DNA of 64,000 nucleotides from Chrysoporthe austroafricana (lineage: Eukaryota; Ascomycota; Sordariomycetes; Diaporthales; Cryphonectriaceae): the NCBI GenBank assembly GCA_001051155.2, contig JYIP02000012.1:310001-374000 (forward strand), given 5' to 3'. This document shows positions 1-11,632 of the stretch, piece after piece. The translations under genes were made by a program, and so were the position numbers. The notes below the pieces were generated by a model that made no database searches, was not told where the DNA came from, and worked only from the letters and a program-made list of their open reading frames with translations. Numbering within the stretch: position 1 is the first letter of the stretch; each line of letters starts with the position of its first letter.

Positions 1-1394
1 CTGCTAGGCGTGGGCCAATCCTCATGCCATCCTCGGGCTGTTTCTATCTAGGACGCGTGCCTGCAGAACAACGACATCCTGTGTGCCTGCCTGCCCTCCG
101 TTCCCCAATGACCCCTTGGCGAGCTGCCTTGGCGCCACAGGGCTGGAGGGCGCCTGCTCTGGTCAGTCAGAGCAGCCCATCGAGGATGGGATCCCCACCG
201 GCCACCGCGGCTACGCTTGGCTTGGGGCACTGCCACGGCGTTGCGTGTTTCTCTGGCCCTCAGCACGCTGGTAGCGCCTGCTCAGCCAGGCAGATAGGTC
301 TCGCCCCAGCCTCCTGCATCTCGTCCGAAGCCTGCCGACGTGCGTCAAAACCTACGGAAGTTCCCGTCGTCGCAGGACGAGACGCGGTCGCAGCACACAT
401 TTGATTGTTTCGTACGTCATCAGCAGTTCGCGCCTGAAGATAAGCTCCGGATCTGTGGAGTGCAGATCCTCCCCTGCCCACAACGGCAAGCTGACAACAG
501 GATCAGTCCGGAAACGGTACCGACAGCGACAGCGACAGCGCTATGTAAGCTCACCAGGCCAGAATCCCAGGGTGCCGGGGACCATCGCTCCACTACTACA
601 TCTATAGTAGTGGCGCGGTGTGGCTTGTGACCAGTGGCGCAGGCCTCCATGTGGCGGTGACGTGCTCATGCTGCCGATCCCGTCGTGATGCGGAGGCGAA
701 GGTCCTGGATGCTTCAGTTCTAGAATGTGATCATAGGCTGCCTCTGTACTTCGTGAGATCAGCGAGTCCTACATCACGCACTAACCGGGATGAGAACAAT
801 CCAAGCCATGAGGCATCGGTCACGGCGCGTAAACCTGGTGCCCTGCTGCTCCGTGTGCACGACGACGTTGTGACAAACGTTTCATCCGAGCACGGCATTT
901 CACAGGCGTGGCTGGTGAGATGGCCTTCCTGTAGGACAGTGCTCTCTATCCCAAGGAGTCGTCAGTCCTGCTTCTGGCGAGCAGCAGATCTCCCAATGCT
1001 GTCCGGGACTGCCGTTTTTATGAACCATGTGAATAGACGCTCAGGTACGCAGTAAAGCTGTTCCTATGATATAAAGAACTAATCGCGGATATGCTGGTGA
1101 AGGCGGCGGCAAGTTCTTTTTTGGGGGGGAGGCTGCTACTGCCAGCTGTGTCCAGCTGGCTGCCAAATGGGATGGCTCTAGTCTTATCGGCCTACAGCCA
1201 ACCCTTATCGTGAAGGACCCACTGCTCTGGGTGGGCCAAGGTTCATTTCTGCTCGTGAGCCGCGTCCGGCAGAAATTCTAAGAAGTTTGGACATCGCAAA
1301 CGACCGCTCTTCTCATCGTCAAACACCAACCCACCGCGCGGCGCAGGATATTCGACCTCTTTGCGTCCTCTTCCCCATAACAAAATCCGAAGCA
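1..1394. other. Intergenic DNA upstream of the eL22 gene
   Basis: No gene could be supported. Several open frames exist, the longest being 145 codons at 618-1055 on the plus strand, but none resembles a known family and none has a convincing intron pattern. The last few hundred bases must hold the promoter of the ribosomal-protein gene that starts at 1395. Confidence 0.5.
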
Positions 1395-2027
1395 ATGGCT
1401 CCCCAAACAGTATGTACTTGACACCGCTTTGCTGCTGGCCCAGTCTCCCCGGCAAGGGCCGCAGAGATCATGGCGTGAAGCAGTAGGCTAAGGTCAATTT
1501 TTCACAACCACAGAAGAAGGGCAAGTCTGGCAAGACAACCAAGAAGGTAAGCACGAAACCTCCCGCCGTCAATTGCCCCATGTCGGGTCGTCTCTTGCTG
1601 ACGTTTGCGCCTTTTTCCACCTTTGCAGTTCATCATCAATGCCTCTCAGCCTGCCAGCGACAAGATCTTCGATGTCTCCGCCTTCGAGAAGTTCCTGAAC
1701 GAGAAGATCAAGGTTGAGGGTCGCGTCGGCAACCTCGGCGACACCATCCAGATCTCTCAGCAGGGTGACGGCAAGATCGAGATCATTGCCCACAACGAGC
1801 TGTCTGGCCGCTACCTTAAGTACTTGTAAGAAACATTTCCCCCAAATGCTCGGACAGCCTGCGAGGACCGACAGGGTGCTGACGGAGATTGGATGCACAG
1901 GACCAAGAAGTTCCTTAAGAAGATGCAGCTGCGTGACTGGCTCCGCGTCGTCTCTACCTCCAAGGGTGTCTACGAGCTCAAGTTCTTCAACGTCGTCAAC
2001 GACGAGGCTGATGAGGACGACGAGTAA
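1395..2027 (+). CDS. rpl22: 60S ribosomal protein eL22
   Basis: Structural protein of the cytosolic large ribosomal subunit. Exons read as 1395-1409, 1514-1546, 1629-1825 and 1901-2027, giving 123 residues, the usual eL22 length. The N-terminus [16 protein letters not shown] is a lysine-rich extension typical of fungal eL22, followed by the conserved core ([14 protein letters not shown], then the GRYLKYLTKKFLKK segment created by splicing across the third intron) and an acidic tail ending DEADEDDE. All donors are GT (gtatgt, gtaagc, gtaaga) and all acceptors CAG. The first coding exon is only 15 nt, so a gene finder could easily miss the true start. The carrier gene downstream converges on it. 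Confidence 0.95.
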
Positions 2028-2387
2028 GCGGCCGACCGTACGATTGAAAATATGGATGCTCTTGATGGAACTGCATTGGGCTGCTTCCCAATGAGAGGGA
2101 TGGCCGCCGGTGGAAACAGAAGGAGTGGTCGAGCATGCTGTGCCGGTAACTGTTATGCAGACCGGTTCTAGCATGGTGACCAGCGCATTAGAGAGGTCTT
2201 CGTTGGCCTCGGTAGCAAATCCTACCCGCGTTGCGTCCATGATTTGTGCCGATTGGAGATAATTCATCTCTTTATGCTCGTGAAATGTCCGGGTATCAGT
2301 GACTACGTCCCTAGCTGTCTCTAATTTTCCATGGAATGCCCGCACCGATGCCCCTGAATGTCTATTCCTGAAATGCTGTACCATCCA
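2028..2387. other. Convergent 3' intergenic region
   Basis: About 360 bases between the stops of eL22 (plus strand) and the mitochondrial carrier (minus strand). It should hold both 3' UTRs; no gene or clear repeat was seen. Confidence 0.5.
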
Positions 2388-3624
2388 TCACGGCAAGATC
2401 CTCAGAACGCCTTCAAATGCAACAAGGGCCATCGCATTCGCCGGGAATGCTCTCAGAAAACACGGTAAAAACCCACGCCAATAGCCCCTCCAGCCATTTT
2501 CCCTGTACACCGCAGCAGCAGCATCCCTCCACCGTGGGAATCGCCTCGTGCCATCGCCCAGTCCTCCACCCAAGGGGTCCGTCATGATCCGCTGCTTGAC
2601 GACGTCACTGGGGTAGCTGGTCAGCCAGAACACCTGCGCGCTCAGCCCACCCGCCCAGAAATTGATAGCAGGCTTGCTCAGGCTGGTCGCGTTCGTCATC
2701 CAGCGCGAGAACAGATCGTAGCTTCCCCACCAGCAGAAGAAGAACGACCTGAAGAGCAGAGTAGCTGCCAGCCCGTGATATACCCCCCGTATGCCGTGCG
2801 CGCGCCAGATCTTGCTCACGCAGTCAATCGGCCCCCTGTACAGCCTCTCGCTCTTGTTGGCGGCATACTGGATCTGCAGACGCGCCTTGACGTGCTCAAC
2901 GGGCGCTGCGATGAAGGAGACGGTCGCGCCGGCCATGATCCCGGCCAGACCATGGCCATGGGCGGGCAGAGGCTTGTTCGGATCATGGAGTGGGTGGAAG
3001 GGCGGGTTGAAGATGTTCTCGCGGAGGAGGCGGCGGTAGACTGTAAGGCTCCCGAGCATGACTGAATCCATAAACATCCACCCGATCAGGGGGGGTGTTG
3101 CACCCTTGTAGAGTCCGTAGAGGCCTTCATTGCGGACGGTCTGGAGCACACACTCGAGCGGGCCGGAGAAGCGGGCGGCATTGGTGGTTTGGAGGCGGAC
3201 CTTAATCGTGTCGAAAGGATGACCCACTGCGCAGTTGAGCGTGTCAGCATGTTTTGGAGCACCAGGAAGCGTCCAGGTTGCCAGAACAAGAACTGGCGCA
3301 CCGAAGAGAAGAGAAGTCGCGTATATGGGTTGTGAGGGAGAAGATCTCTACCACGAGCCCCGACAGAAATGTATCCCGAGAAAATCGAGGCTATTGTCGG
3401 CGGAAGTCTTTGGGCAGGGAATCTTTCGCCTTGAAATCATTTCTGAGGTACCGAGACGACTATCGCCTCCGGTGTGCCGGTTCTTGTTACGAGACGAGTT
3501 CGCTGGAATGTACTGCGCTGGGCTTACCGGATAGCTTCGCGATACCGGAGAACACGCCTGCAACGAAGCCTTTGTAGTTCTTGCTCTCCACGGGCACCGG
3601 CTCCTGCTTGGTCGCCAACGACAT
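2388..3624 (-). CDS. Mitochondrial carrier family (SLC25) protein
   Basis: Solute carrier of the inner mitochondrial membrane. Two exons (3624-3528 and 3226-2388) joined by a 301-base intron; the junction rebuilds LSVGHPFDTIK by splitting a Val codon. The product is about 311 residues, the normal carrier length. The three family signatures are all present, one per repeat: PFDTIK near residue 36, PVEHVK near the middle and PSDVVK near the end, each followed by R or a similar basic position. The short N-terminus MSLATKQEPVP has no clear presequence, as usual for carriers. Substrate is not certain; the GHPFDTIKVRLQ context is seen in amino-acid and carnitine-type carriers. The start was chosen because the first-exon frame runs directly into the conserved YKGFVAGVFSGIAKLS helix. 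Confidence 0.9.
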
Positions 3625-4050
3625 CTTGCGCGTCCACCTGCTTTGGCAGCAAAGCGAAGCAGGGCTCAATCGGGACCCCAGGAGTCACAAAGAGGAAAAA
3701 AACGTGAAATATTCCCTAGCCGCCAGAAAATCGATGAGGTCGGTCAGGTAATGGGCAAGACAGACTACAGTAGGAGGTAACCGTAGTGGGGCAGCTCTCA
3801 TCATCCCTGCTAGAACCCTACGTAGTAAATTGTCCAGCGCTGACTACAATCGCGACGGAGCTGTGTCCCCTTGGGTCTAAGCCATAAATACATCCTGCTT
3901 TTCTGCAATGCCGATCTGGCCCGGACGGCAACATTGCTGACACGATCCCAACTTCAAACCCTTTTACACGTATCAAATCCAGCATGTCTCGCTAAGACCC
4001 GGCTCATTGCTCTCCTCACACGATCAAGAAATCCTCAATAGCCCTTCACA
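3625..4050. other. Promoter region of the mitochondrial carrier gene
   Basis: About 425 bases between the carrier start and the translin stop, both on the minus strand. It should contain the carrier promoter and the translin 3' UTR. No specific site was identified. Confidence 0.4.
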
Positions 4051-4978
4051 TCAAGAGCCCGCTGAGCTGGGTATTAGATTCCGCAATGACAGGTCGTAAA
4101 CGACATCCTCAACCTTCTTCACATGGTACTTGACGGCGTCGACCCTCTTGCGCAAGATGTCGTTCTTGAGATTTAGCAGCTGGAAGCCCGCATGGATGTC
4201 CTTGACAAAGCTGCTGATCTTGACAGCAAACTCGTGATCGCCCAGGGTGACGGAGTTGACGGCCAGACGGGACAGCTCGTCCGTCAGAGATGTAACCGCC
4301 AAGAGGTACTCCTCGATGGTGATATGGAAGGCATCACGGTCTTTCAGGTTCACAGGTACTTTGACGAGCAGGAGTCAGCTGTGAGAAAGGTCATAGGAGA
4401 AGGGGTCATGGATACCTTGGAAGAGCTCTCCCACCTCCTCGAGAGTGAGGAGTCGTCCAAGCTTGCCCTCAGGAACCAGGTTCCCGCCCAGCCAGCTGTC
4501 CAGCAGTACTGTGAAGACCGCATCTTGAACTGTCCGGGACCACTTGGAATTGTACCTGGTTTGTGGCTAGTCAGCGATCCACCACGATTGGCGATTCAGG
4601 TGATAACACCTTTCGAGGTTTGGGGAGGGGGGCAGGCACGTACTTGTAGTAGGGGTGCTTGGACGCGGCAGTGCTCAGGGTCGAGATATCCTCGAGCTCT
4701 GGCTTGATGGAACCCTCGACCTGAGACAGCAGGTCGGGGTCTGCCGTTTCGAACCATCAGCGTCATTAGCAGGATATATAGTATGAGCTGGCCATAGGTG
4801 GCATTGACTCACAGGCCGACCTAGGCGTCGAGTGGACTCGTGAGAGCAGGCCCTGGGTGTATGACACGTCGCGCTCCAGCTTCTGGACGATCTGCGTCAC
4901 CTCGTCTCGAGCCTGAGTGTCCTCATCGATCTTAGTCTTCAGGTGCTCAAAGATCTGGGGATCTATCATGCCCGACAT
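4051..4978 (-). CDS. Translin
   Basis: Translin-family single-stranded nucleic-acid binding protein. With its partner TRAX, translin forms an octameric complex (C3PO), an RNA-processing nuclease in which TRAX supplies catalysis. Four exons: 4978-4813, 4740-4644, 4555-4416 and 4358-4051, giving 236 residues, close to the usual 228. The C-terminal half is diagnostic: ITIEEYLLAVTSLTDELSRL, LAVNSVTLGD, then FQLLNLKNDILRKR and VKYHVKKVEDVVYDLSLRN. Residues around HPYYKYNSKWSRTVQ match the conserved translin core and appear only after splicing. The smallest intron is 57 nt. No TRAX gene is seen nearby. Cytosolic or nuclear. Confidence 0.93.
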
Positions 4979-5683
4979 CCTTCCGTGACCGAATCAGGCA
5001 AGCACAAGGTTAACCGGGGGAATGAGTGGATGGAGGCTGTCGGAGGCAGATGTACGTCAGAGGGAAAATTTGAGATCTCCAGCATAGAAATTCGGGCTCG
5101 GTTAAGAGGAAGGGGTGGCAACCGCTCGTGAGAGTGCTGAACACACCAAATATCAGACCCAATCCTTCCACCTTCAGAGAACAACTGCTGAAGAAGAAGA
5201 CTCGTCTGAATGAATGAGTTATACTGCACTCTTTCCATCGCCATACTCAGCAAGGCACATCAGAACCCAGCGCCAAGACCCCTAACCCCTAGCGGACCCT
5301 AACCCGGCGACAACGCCTAGCGGCTGTTTTGATACACTAGCTGGCTAGGTAGAAAGTTGTCGGAATATATAAATACATGCACTGGGTCTACGGTGTGCTG
5401 CGCATCCGTTTTGTCACGTCCGACAAAAGGGGAAGACGATTGGCCAACCATCAGAGCATCTGCAATCTTGCAAGTGAGTTTATCTTTCATCATTTCTTGT
5501 ATTTTTCTACTATTGAGCATATCGATGATAATTTGGAGCGTATCACTACATTCCGGGCTAGCCAATAACTGCCGAGTGCTCAATATCTGCTTATTGTCCT
5601 CCCGTGTCAAGGGATCACTAAAAAGCCCAGCCAGATGTTAAAGTGTAGCGAACCATGACATTTTCAGGAAAACGCCAAAAGGC
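4979..5683. other. Intergenic region with a double telobox
   Basis: Lies upstream of translin and downstream of the MFS gene stop. Apart from the telomere-like CCCTAACCC motifs near 5280-5305 it holds only short unsupported open frames, such as 97 codons on the minus strand at 5317-5610. Confidence 0.4.
5280..5305. promoter_or_regulatory. Two telobox-like CCCTAACCC motifs
   Basis: CCCTAACCC occurs twice within 26 bases (about 5280-5288 and 5297-5305), roughly 300 bases upstream of the translin start. Such boxes can bind Myb/Tbf1/Rap1-type proteins in promoters. Function here is inferred only from motif and position. Confidence 0.35.
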
Positions 5684-7539
5684 TCAATCGTTACGACCAG
5701 TAGCGACGCCCCAGAAATATGCAGCCCATGCCCCCAAGATCAAGAAGATCAATGCAATGAAAAAGCCTCGGCTAATACGCCTATTGCGCCTTCCACGCTC
5801 CTCCTGTTCAAACCTCTCCTTTAGCTCGACGATGACCTGGCCGTTCTGAGTTCTCTGCTTCCTGGTCCACTGAAGCCTGCCAAGGTCAGGCTTGACAAAA
5901 GCCAGGGAGAAGTTCACGACGCCGACTATGACGGACGAAGCCGCAAGGAAGACATATACAATGACAACTCTGTCGTAACTGTTGTTGTCCCTATCCTGGA
6001 TCACTCCGGTGATGATTCTCACAATGATATTCATGCTGTTGTTGACGGCAATCTTCACAGCATATGCAGAGCCGAACACCTCGTGATACCACATAGACGT
6101 GCGAATGGAATCGATAATCGCGGTAGGTCCGAGAGACACTTTGAGCAACGTCCAGTCAGCAACTACACTGAGATTCGAGGAACCCGAAAAAGATCTCAGG
6201 AGCAGAAAGAACGTCTTGGGGAAGTTTTCTGGTTCTCGAGAGACCCCCTCCTGAGATGAACATTGATGTTCAGTTTCGCGTATGAGGGCGCTACTCACAT
6301 GCGAATGCGTAGACACCAAAGCTTGCCGCTGTGCCGCTGATTGTCGGGCCCCAGGCTGCCAAGCACATAGCGATGAGCATGCCGGTACCGCAGACCACCA
6401 TGACGCTAAGGCGGTGGCCGAGTATATCCAGGAAGACGCCGAGGATGGGGACAAGGAAGAATCCCGTGTACTGGGAGAGCGCCGAGTACCAGCCTGCTGT
6501 CACAGCCGACGCATTGAAGCGTTGCTCGGCCAACTCGGTGGCATTCTGGGAAAACACGATGGCAGTCGAGGTCTCAAAGACAGAGAAGAGTATGACGGCC
6601 CAGAACGGCCAGGGAAGCTCAAACACCTTCTTGAAGTTGAATTTGTTGCTCTTCTCGGTGAGCTTCTCGCCAGTCGCCGGATCAGTGAGATTGCCGTAAC
6701 GTTTCTCAGACCACTTGTTGAAAAAATAAAAGACGAGAGTGGCAACGTTCGTGAAGAGGTTCATGAAGACAGCCATCCAGTAGACCCATGCGAAGTCGCC
6801 GAGATTCTCTGCGATGATGTTGGCTGTGGCCTGGCCGACGAAGGACCCGATCTTGCCGATCCCAAGCTCGAGGCCAACGGTTGAAGCGAATCCATTGGAA
6901 GGTGCGAACCAAGAGGAAAAGATCTTGTACTGAGCGACCTGGGTAGAGATATCCCCCAGAGCTTGGACGACGATTCCAAATATCATGAATTTGTAGCTTC
7001 GAACCTGGGTGGCTGCGGCTATCAAAATAGCACCGACTGAGTATATGGCATTACCGTATAACATTGCGCCTGCAGAAGAAGTTTTATGTCAGAGGACGAG
7101 TACTGGAGATAAATACTTCGGTACAAGACACATGATAAGCCATACCGGCACCTCCTATTCTGTCAGTCACTGAGCCACTGACTAGAATCAAGGCTGTCAC
7201 CATGAAGTCTTCGCTAGCCTCGAGAACAGCATATTGGGTGTTATTGATGCCGAGTTCCTAAGGTTGATACCTTGTCAGCGTGATGAACTCCAAGCAGAAA
7301 ATTAAGTCTGATTAGTCACTCACCTTCTTCAGCGTGCTCTTCATAGCTCCCGTGACACCGCTGCTCCAATGTGAACCGAATCCGATCGAGCTGACAAGAA
7401 AGACCGCTATGATCTTCATAGTCCATGGGACATGCGAGCTACGCTCGTCTGCTTGGCAGACATCTTGGGCAGGAACCTCGTCACTCTGGGAGTCGATGGC
7501 TATGACAGCCCCTTGGGCTGTCTTCTCTGCTTCAAGCAT
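5684..7539 (-). CDS. MFS transporter (MFSD1-like)
   Basis: Twelve-helix major facilitator protein. Exons 7539-7324, 7257-7146, 7069-6299 and 6138-5684 give 517 residues. The N-terminus is hydrophilic, then the first helix follows VPWTMKIIAVFLV. Repeated hydrophobic segments run to a C-terminal helix (FFIALIFLILGAWAAYFW). The order LGINNTQYAVLEASEDF, GLELGIGKIGSFVGQ and IRTSMWYHEVFG suggests the MFSD1-like lysosomal/vacuolar group, but substrate is unknown. The last intron (6298-6139) was taken with acceptor AAAG at 6139 because it rebuilds FALSLGPTAIIDSIRTS; the open frame that runs upstream of it is intron sequence. The 5' end faces the gene-poor accessory DNA. Confidence 0.8.
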
Positions 7540-8085
7540 ACTTGTCGATGTCGGAAATCAAGAGCAGCACTGAACCCCTCCCGATTCCTGACGGTCGCAG
7601 CCGGGATGCCGCGTGGCTTTATAGACCTTGAGAAGATCCATCGTGAGCGTAGCGAAGTGTAGTTTACTGGTCTCGGCCGTCCAAGACTAAAGATCCACAA
7701 CCCTCGGCAGCAGAGATTATCAGATTCGCTAGAAGGGGCATGGTGACCGGCCGGGTTGCAGTAAAGTGGGCATGATGTGTGTGGATCACCCGATATTCAA
7801 TCTTATCAATCAGTTGCCTCGGATCGCGATTCGACAAAGTGGACAGGGCCTCCCGATTTCTGTCGTCAGCTGGACCCAGCCGAGCTCAAATTTTCTCTGC
7901 CAAGACTATAGCTAGGCAACACAGGCGAACCGAGTAGGATCTGACCGTTAACGAGCACACTCAGTAACACTTTGGCCACATATTGCAGCAACAGCAAAGA
8001 AAAACTATTGGAAAGTACTCTCTATAGCTTAAGAAACAACCAGATATCTTTGATCTGCAAAATCTGATTTGCGTTGAGCCTGGAA

Positions 8086-8163
8086 ATGAAGTTCAACCTC
8101 AAAAGCCGATTGGACTTCGTAGGATTTACCTCTACTGAGTGCGCTCTTTTTCTTCTTGGCTAG
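8086..8163 (+). pseudogene. Fragment of an MFS drug transporter
   Basis: ATG opens a 25-codon stretch reading MKFNLKSRLDFVGFT and then CALFLLG before a TAG. This matches the segment after helix 6 of fungal 14-helix MFS transporters, where a basic loop is followed by LDFVGF and a hydrophobic helix. Sequence on both sides is not coding in any consistent frame, so this is a relic if it is real. The match is by eye only. Confidence 0.35.
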
Positions 8164-9345
8164 ATCGTGCCAAGGCACACAAGTTTCTTGGAAAGTGGAC
8201 AATTGCTCCTACTTCGGTCCGTACACATAGTTCACTAACAAGGAAGACTTCATGTCCAGGAAATGTTCATGGGATATTGGATACTCGCATAGAGAAATGG
8301 CCTGACTATTACGAGAGGATAATGAGGTAACGATTATTACCTGAGCAATACTGAGCTTATGTACTACGTAAGCTATACCCCCTCACAAAAATGCTTGTAG
8401 TTCTCCCGTTACTTGCCAGCAGAGTTTCAACGCTTCCCTTTACTGTCTGTTGCCCTGTTTGTAATCTCCTTGTCTTTTTCCTTTCACCCGGCGTTTGCGG
8501 GTGGGGAGGGAGCCTCTAGCATCCTGTACTAGGCGAATATTTCCGAATAAGGGCATGGGTTTTGATGACAGCCAATCAGAGACCACTCGAGCGCTAATTT
8601 AGAGAATCCGTTGGACATTCTCCCTTCGGCACCACCTCTCAACTTCCGGAGACCTGTATTGACATATTGCTTATGCTTCACTCCTTTTTTTTTTTTTCTT
8701 TTTTTCCCGGGAGGTTCCGATATAATCAAGTGAGATCATAAACAAGTACTAAGAGGTAGCCTTTCTGGGGTTCAGGGATTTGAATCAAGAGAATTCAGGG
8801 TTGTCCAGCATATATTAGATAATTATTTTGGCTATCTGGAACTTCTCTGCTGTAGCGGCAAACGCCGGACTCGTGATAGACGAAGACTGTGTGATATAGA
8901 TCAGTGCTTGGGCATTGACCGAACGATCACTTTAGGTGGCTAGGATTATCGGCTTTAGGCGTGGCGCGGTCGATCTTCCTTTGGAGTATCACATAGGGAC
9001 ATCAGAGGCAGTGAGAATTGGAGCCAGTTGATTGGAAGCTTGGATGGGACATTCGCTTACCAACTCATCTAACTTGCTCGAGCGGACACGGGGACCGAGA
9101 ACCATTGCGCTCACCATAGTCTGTGTGCCAGCTTTTCCTCATTACACAAAGACGATTCTTGTACCTAAAGAAAGCTACTAACAATGCTCTGTGTCGAAGA
9201 GCACTTTGTGTCAACGCCTTGTAATGCCTATAACATGGTGAACACCGAGTTGCAACGGTAGATGCGATGACGCGATGACGTGCCCCGCAATAATAAATAC
9301 CGCCAGTCAACCTTCTTTTCGCATTCCTTTGAAGCTAAGCTGTAG

Positions 9346-9627
9346 TCCAAAACAATCGAGCTTGAATTCAGTCAAATTTCGATCATACAAGGTTTTCGCA
9401 ATATCCGCAAGAAGTTCCTGCAAAGGGGAAAGTTAGGTCCAACTTCGGCGTTGAACTCGAAGTTCTTGTCGATGTTTGATCGGATTCGGACGAAAGCCCT
9501 ACAGTCTCTTAAGGAGTTCGAGGGTCTACCCGGTGAGCCAATCATGATCCCGAAAACTAAGATCAATCGATGGGATAGAGAAGCTTACTGCCTCGATCAT
9601 TTCAAAGTACGATGGGCAGTTGTCTGA
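9346..9627 (+). other. Unrecognised 93-codon open stretch
   Basis: An open frame bounded by TAG at 9343 and TGA at 9625. It has a protein-like, basic composition (GFRNIRKKFLQRGK, then DRIRTKALQSLKEFEG and MIPKTKINRWDREAY) but no ATG near its start. It may be a piece of a decayed gene. No family was recognised. Confidence 0.2.
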
Positions 9628-10255
9628 GGACCTGTTCTTCCAAAGCTAGAGTACTAGCACCGAGTGGTTTTCTAACACCCGACGAGGTATAGAAGTATCG
9701 CCATTTATACTAGTATTAAGCTTGCATTGTAAAACTAGACGCTTTAATCAGCTTGCCGGATGATCTGCTTGTATCTGAAGAATATTTAGGTAGCCAATGA
9801 ACCAGCATTGAGGTGGCATCTCTAGCACTTTGGAACGGACCTAGGCAGGCTTCGAAGACGCGATATCGGCTCTTGACCCCCCAGACGTGCGTCATGCACA
9901 TGCATTATGGGCATGACTCGGGTCGAATAGCCGTTCAACATCTACGTAATATCACCGCGTTGCTTTTTGCTGCTGAGCCCCTTCTCATCCAATTACACCC
10001 CGACGGCCGTAAACACAATCATCACTACGTAAGTATTATCCGCTTGTACTCTGAAGTTGCGCAGTATTAGAATGCCGAGACACCTATCATATTGATATAT
10101 GAATCTCTACCGAATGATGCTCCCTAGACCCTCTTGCAGCAGCTAAAAGTCAACGGACTCTCACGTTGTAGTAATGGATTCCATCACCTTTCCCTATATT
10201 AAGGAATGCTGATCAGCTAATTGCCTAGTCAAACCAGATTTGAGGCTCGGGTAAC

Positions 10256-10303
10256 CTAAGAATGCTACCACTGGACTTCAATTTCCACGGACCATTCTTA
10301 GGT
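10256..10303. repeat. Short inverted repeat
   Basis: CCTAAGAATG and its exact reverse complement CATTCTTAGG are separated by about 28 bases, forming a potential hairpin just upstream of the cysteine-containing coding remnant. It could be a terminal repeat of a small element or chance. Confidence 0.35.
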
Positions 10304-10379
10304 ACTCAGAGGAGCTTCTCTCTGCCAGCAAAATAATAGTCATTACGAGACTGAAAAGAATCCTCATTCTTCCTTCAGA

Positions 10380-10601
10380 CCAGCGTACAGCTTTGACAAC
10401 TACGACCAGCTCTGTTGTGGGGACAGCGACACTAACAAGCCTATCGAGTTCCCACAGGCACCCGTACCTCTTGAAGCAGAAGAGATCGTCGCTCTTACGA
10501 AAGTATACATTGGATTATGCGAGTTCCTCTGTGTCGCTGATCTGCAAAATTTTTCTGTCCATAATTCTCACGTGTGCTCGAGTGGGTGTAACAGTGTGTA
10601 A
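10380..10601 (+). pseudogene. Coding remnant of a cysteine-containing (probably secreted) protein
   Basis: A 73-codon open stretch reads as protein: AYSFDNYDQLCCGDSDTNK, then PVPLEAEEIVALTKVYIG and LCEFLCVADLQN, ending CSSGCNSV. The spaced Cys pairs resemble the C-terminal region of some secreted fungal enzymes, but I could not name a family. There is no start codon nearby and upstream sequence is non-coding, so it looks like a leftover exon. Confidence 0.35.
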
Positions 10602-10966
10602 TACTGTAACCGCCTCTTACGATTCATTCAATTTTCTTGTTCAACTTGGTTTGAATAAAAAGACTTATAAGCTATAGAAGACTGTCGTCGAGAGGCATCA
10701 CACAATGTAGGACAACGTCTCGAAGTAGCTGTATCCCTGTCATATGCTGGTGCCGGTGCTGGAGGGGCTGTTAACGGATCGGTATCGATATATGTACCTA
10801 ATTGTAGTTCAATGATTAAAGAATAGTGTAAATTACTTCGACCTATTCAGAATGCTAGACATATTTTGAGCTTTTAAACTGTCAATTGAGGTTCTTCTTA
10901 AGCTTGTAGTTCAGGCTTCTGAAGGCGTACACATCACGTATAAATGTTTCCTTCTCTCTGCCAAAG

Positions 10967-10991
10967 AAAAAAAAAAAAAAAAAAAAAAAAA
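10967..10991 (+). repeat. A25 homopolymer tract
   Basis: Twenty-five consecutive A residues followed by further A-rich sequence with scattered G and C. It could be a slipped microsatellite or the tail of a retroposed sequence; no coding retroelement sequence precedes it. Confidence 0.7.
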
Positions 10992-11632
10992 GAAAAAAAC
11001 AAAAAACAAAAAACACGACGCACTTACCACCATATTACTTTCGCAATTTCCAAAGTGTGAAGCATTCTAAACTTAGCGGGCTTGTACATACGTAGTAGTA
11101 CCCTGAATATGCAACAATGTGCGATCCTTCGGCGGATACTGTATATTGGCCTATCTACTTGTTGGGCGTCGTGAATCAAGCATGCCAGCTTTCCGGGGTT
11201 GAAAGCCAGCTGAGTCGGAATTGCCTGCGGTGTAACGTCGTGATCAGGAGTAAAGGAGCGCGGTCCGCATTGAATTTAGACTTTAGGCGCGAAAATGGTG
11301 TCCATTCTACGGAAGCAACGGAAGGATAATTACAGTGAGTGGACATTTGGATCTTCGTGCACGTTTACATTTCGTTGTCCGGTGACAGGAACGCATAACG
11401 AATAAGGCGCCACAACGCCGTCATACAGAAGCAAACATACTGTAACTTCACTGACCAGGTCAGTGGTCACCATGCTTAGGGTTGTGCTTATCGAGTTAAG
11501 CTTTCGCAAATTTCGACAAGCCTAACTTTTGTAATTACATTTCAATCCAGTAGAACAACCACCCACCACCCCGTGAAGAAGGAACAGACGCTGTGTTTGT
11601 TGACATGTTCACTTGGATGAAAGAAGGCTAAC

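Larger units (their letters stand above)
7540..11632. other. AT-richer gap with decayed coding fragments
   Basis: Four kilobases with no intact gene, visibly richer in A and T than either flank. It marks the left edge of the accessory block. It contains a short MFS-like fragment (8086-8163), an unrecognised 93-codon open stretch (9346-9627), a cysteine-containing coding remnant (10380-10601), a T-tract near 8685 and a 25-A tract at 10967. Everything else looked featureless. The composition is compatible with old RIP-type mutation, but no index was computed. Confidence 0.5.

Noticed and set aside
618..1055. 145-codon frame at the left end of the window
   Set aside because: No recognisable product, no intron pattern and overlapping frames of similar quality.
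6139..6298. Reading the MFS gene's last exon upstream to 6454 as coding
   Set aside because: The frame from 6299 cannot be joined to it without a stop, whereas the intron 6298-6139 restores a conserved MFS stretch.
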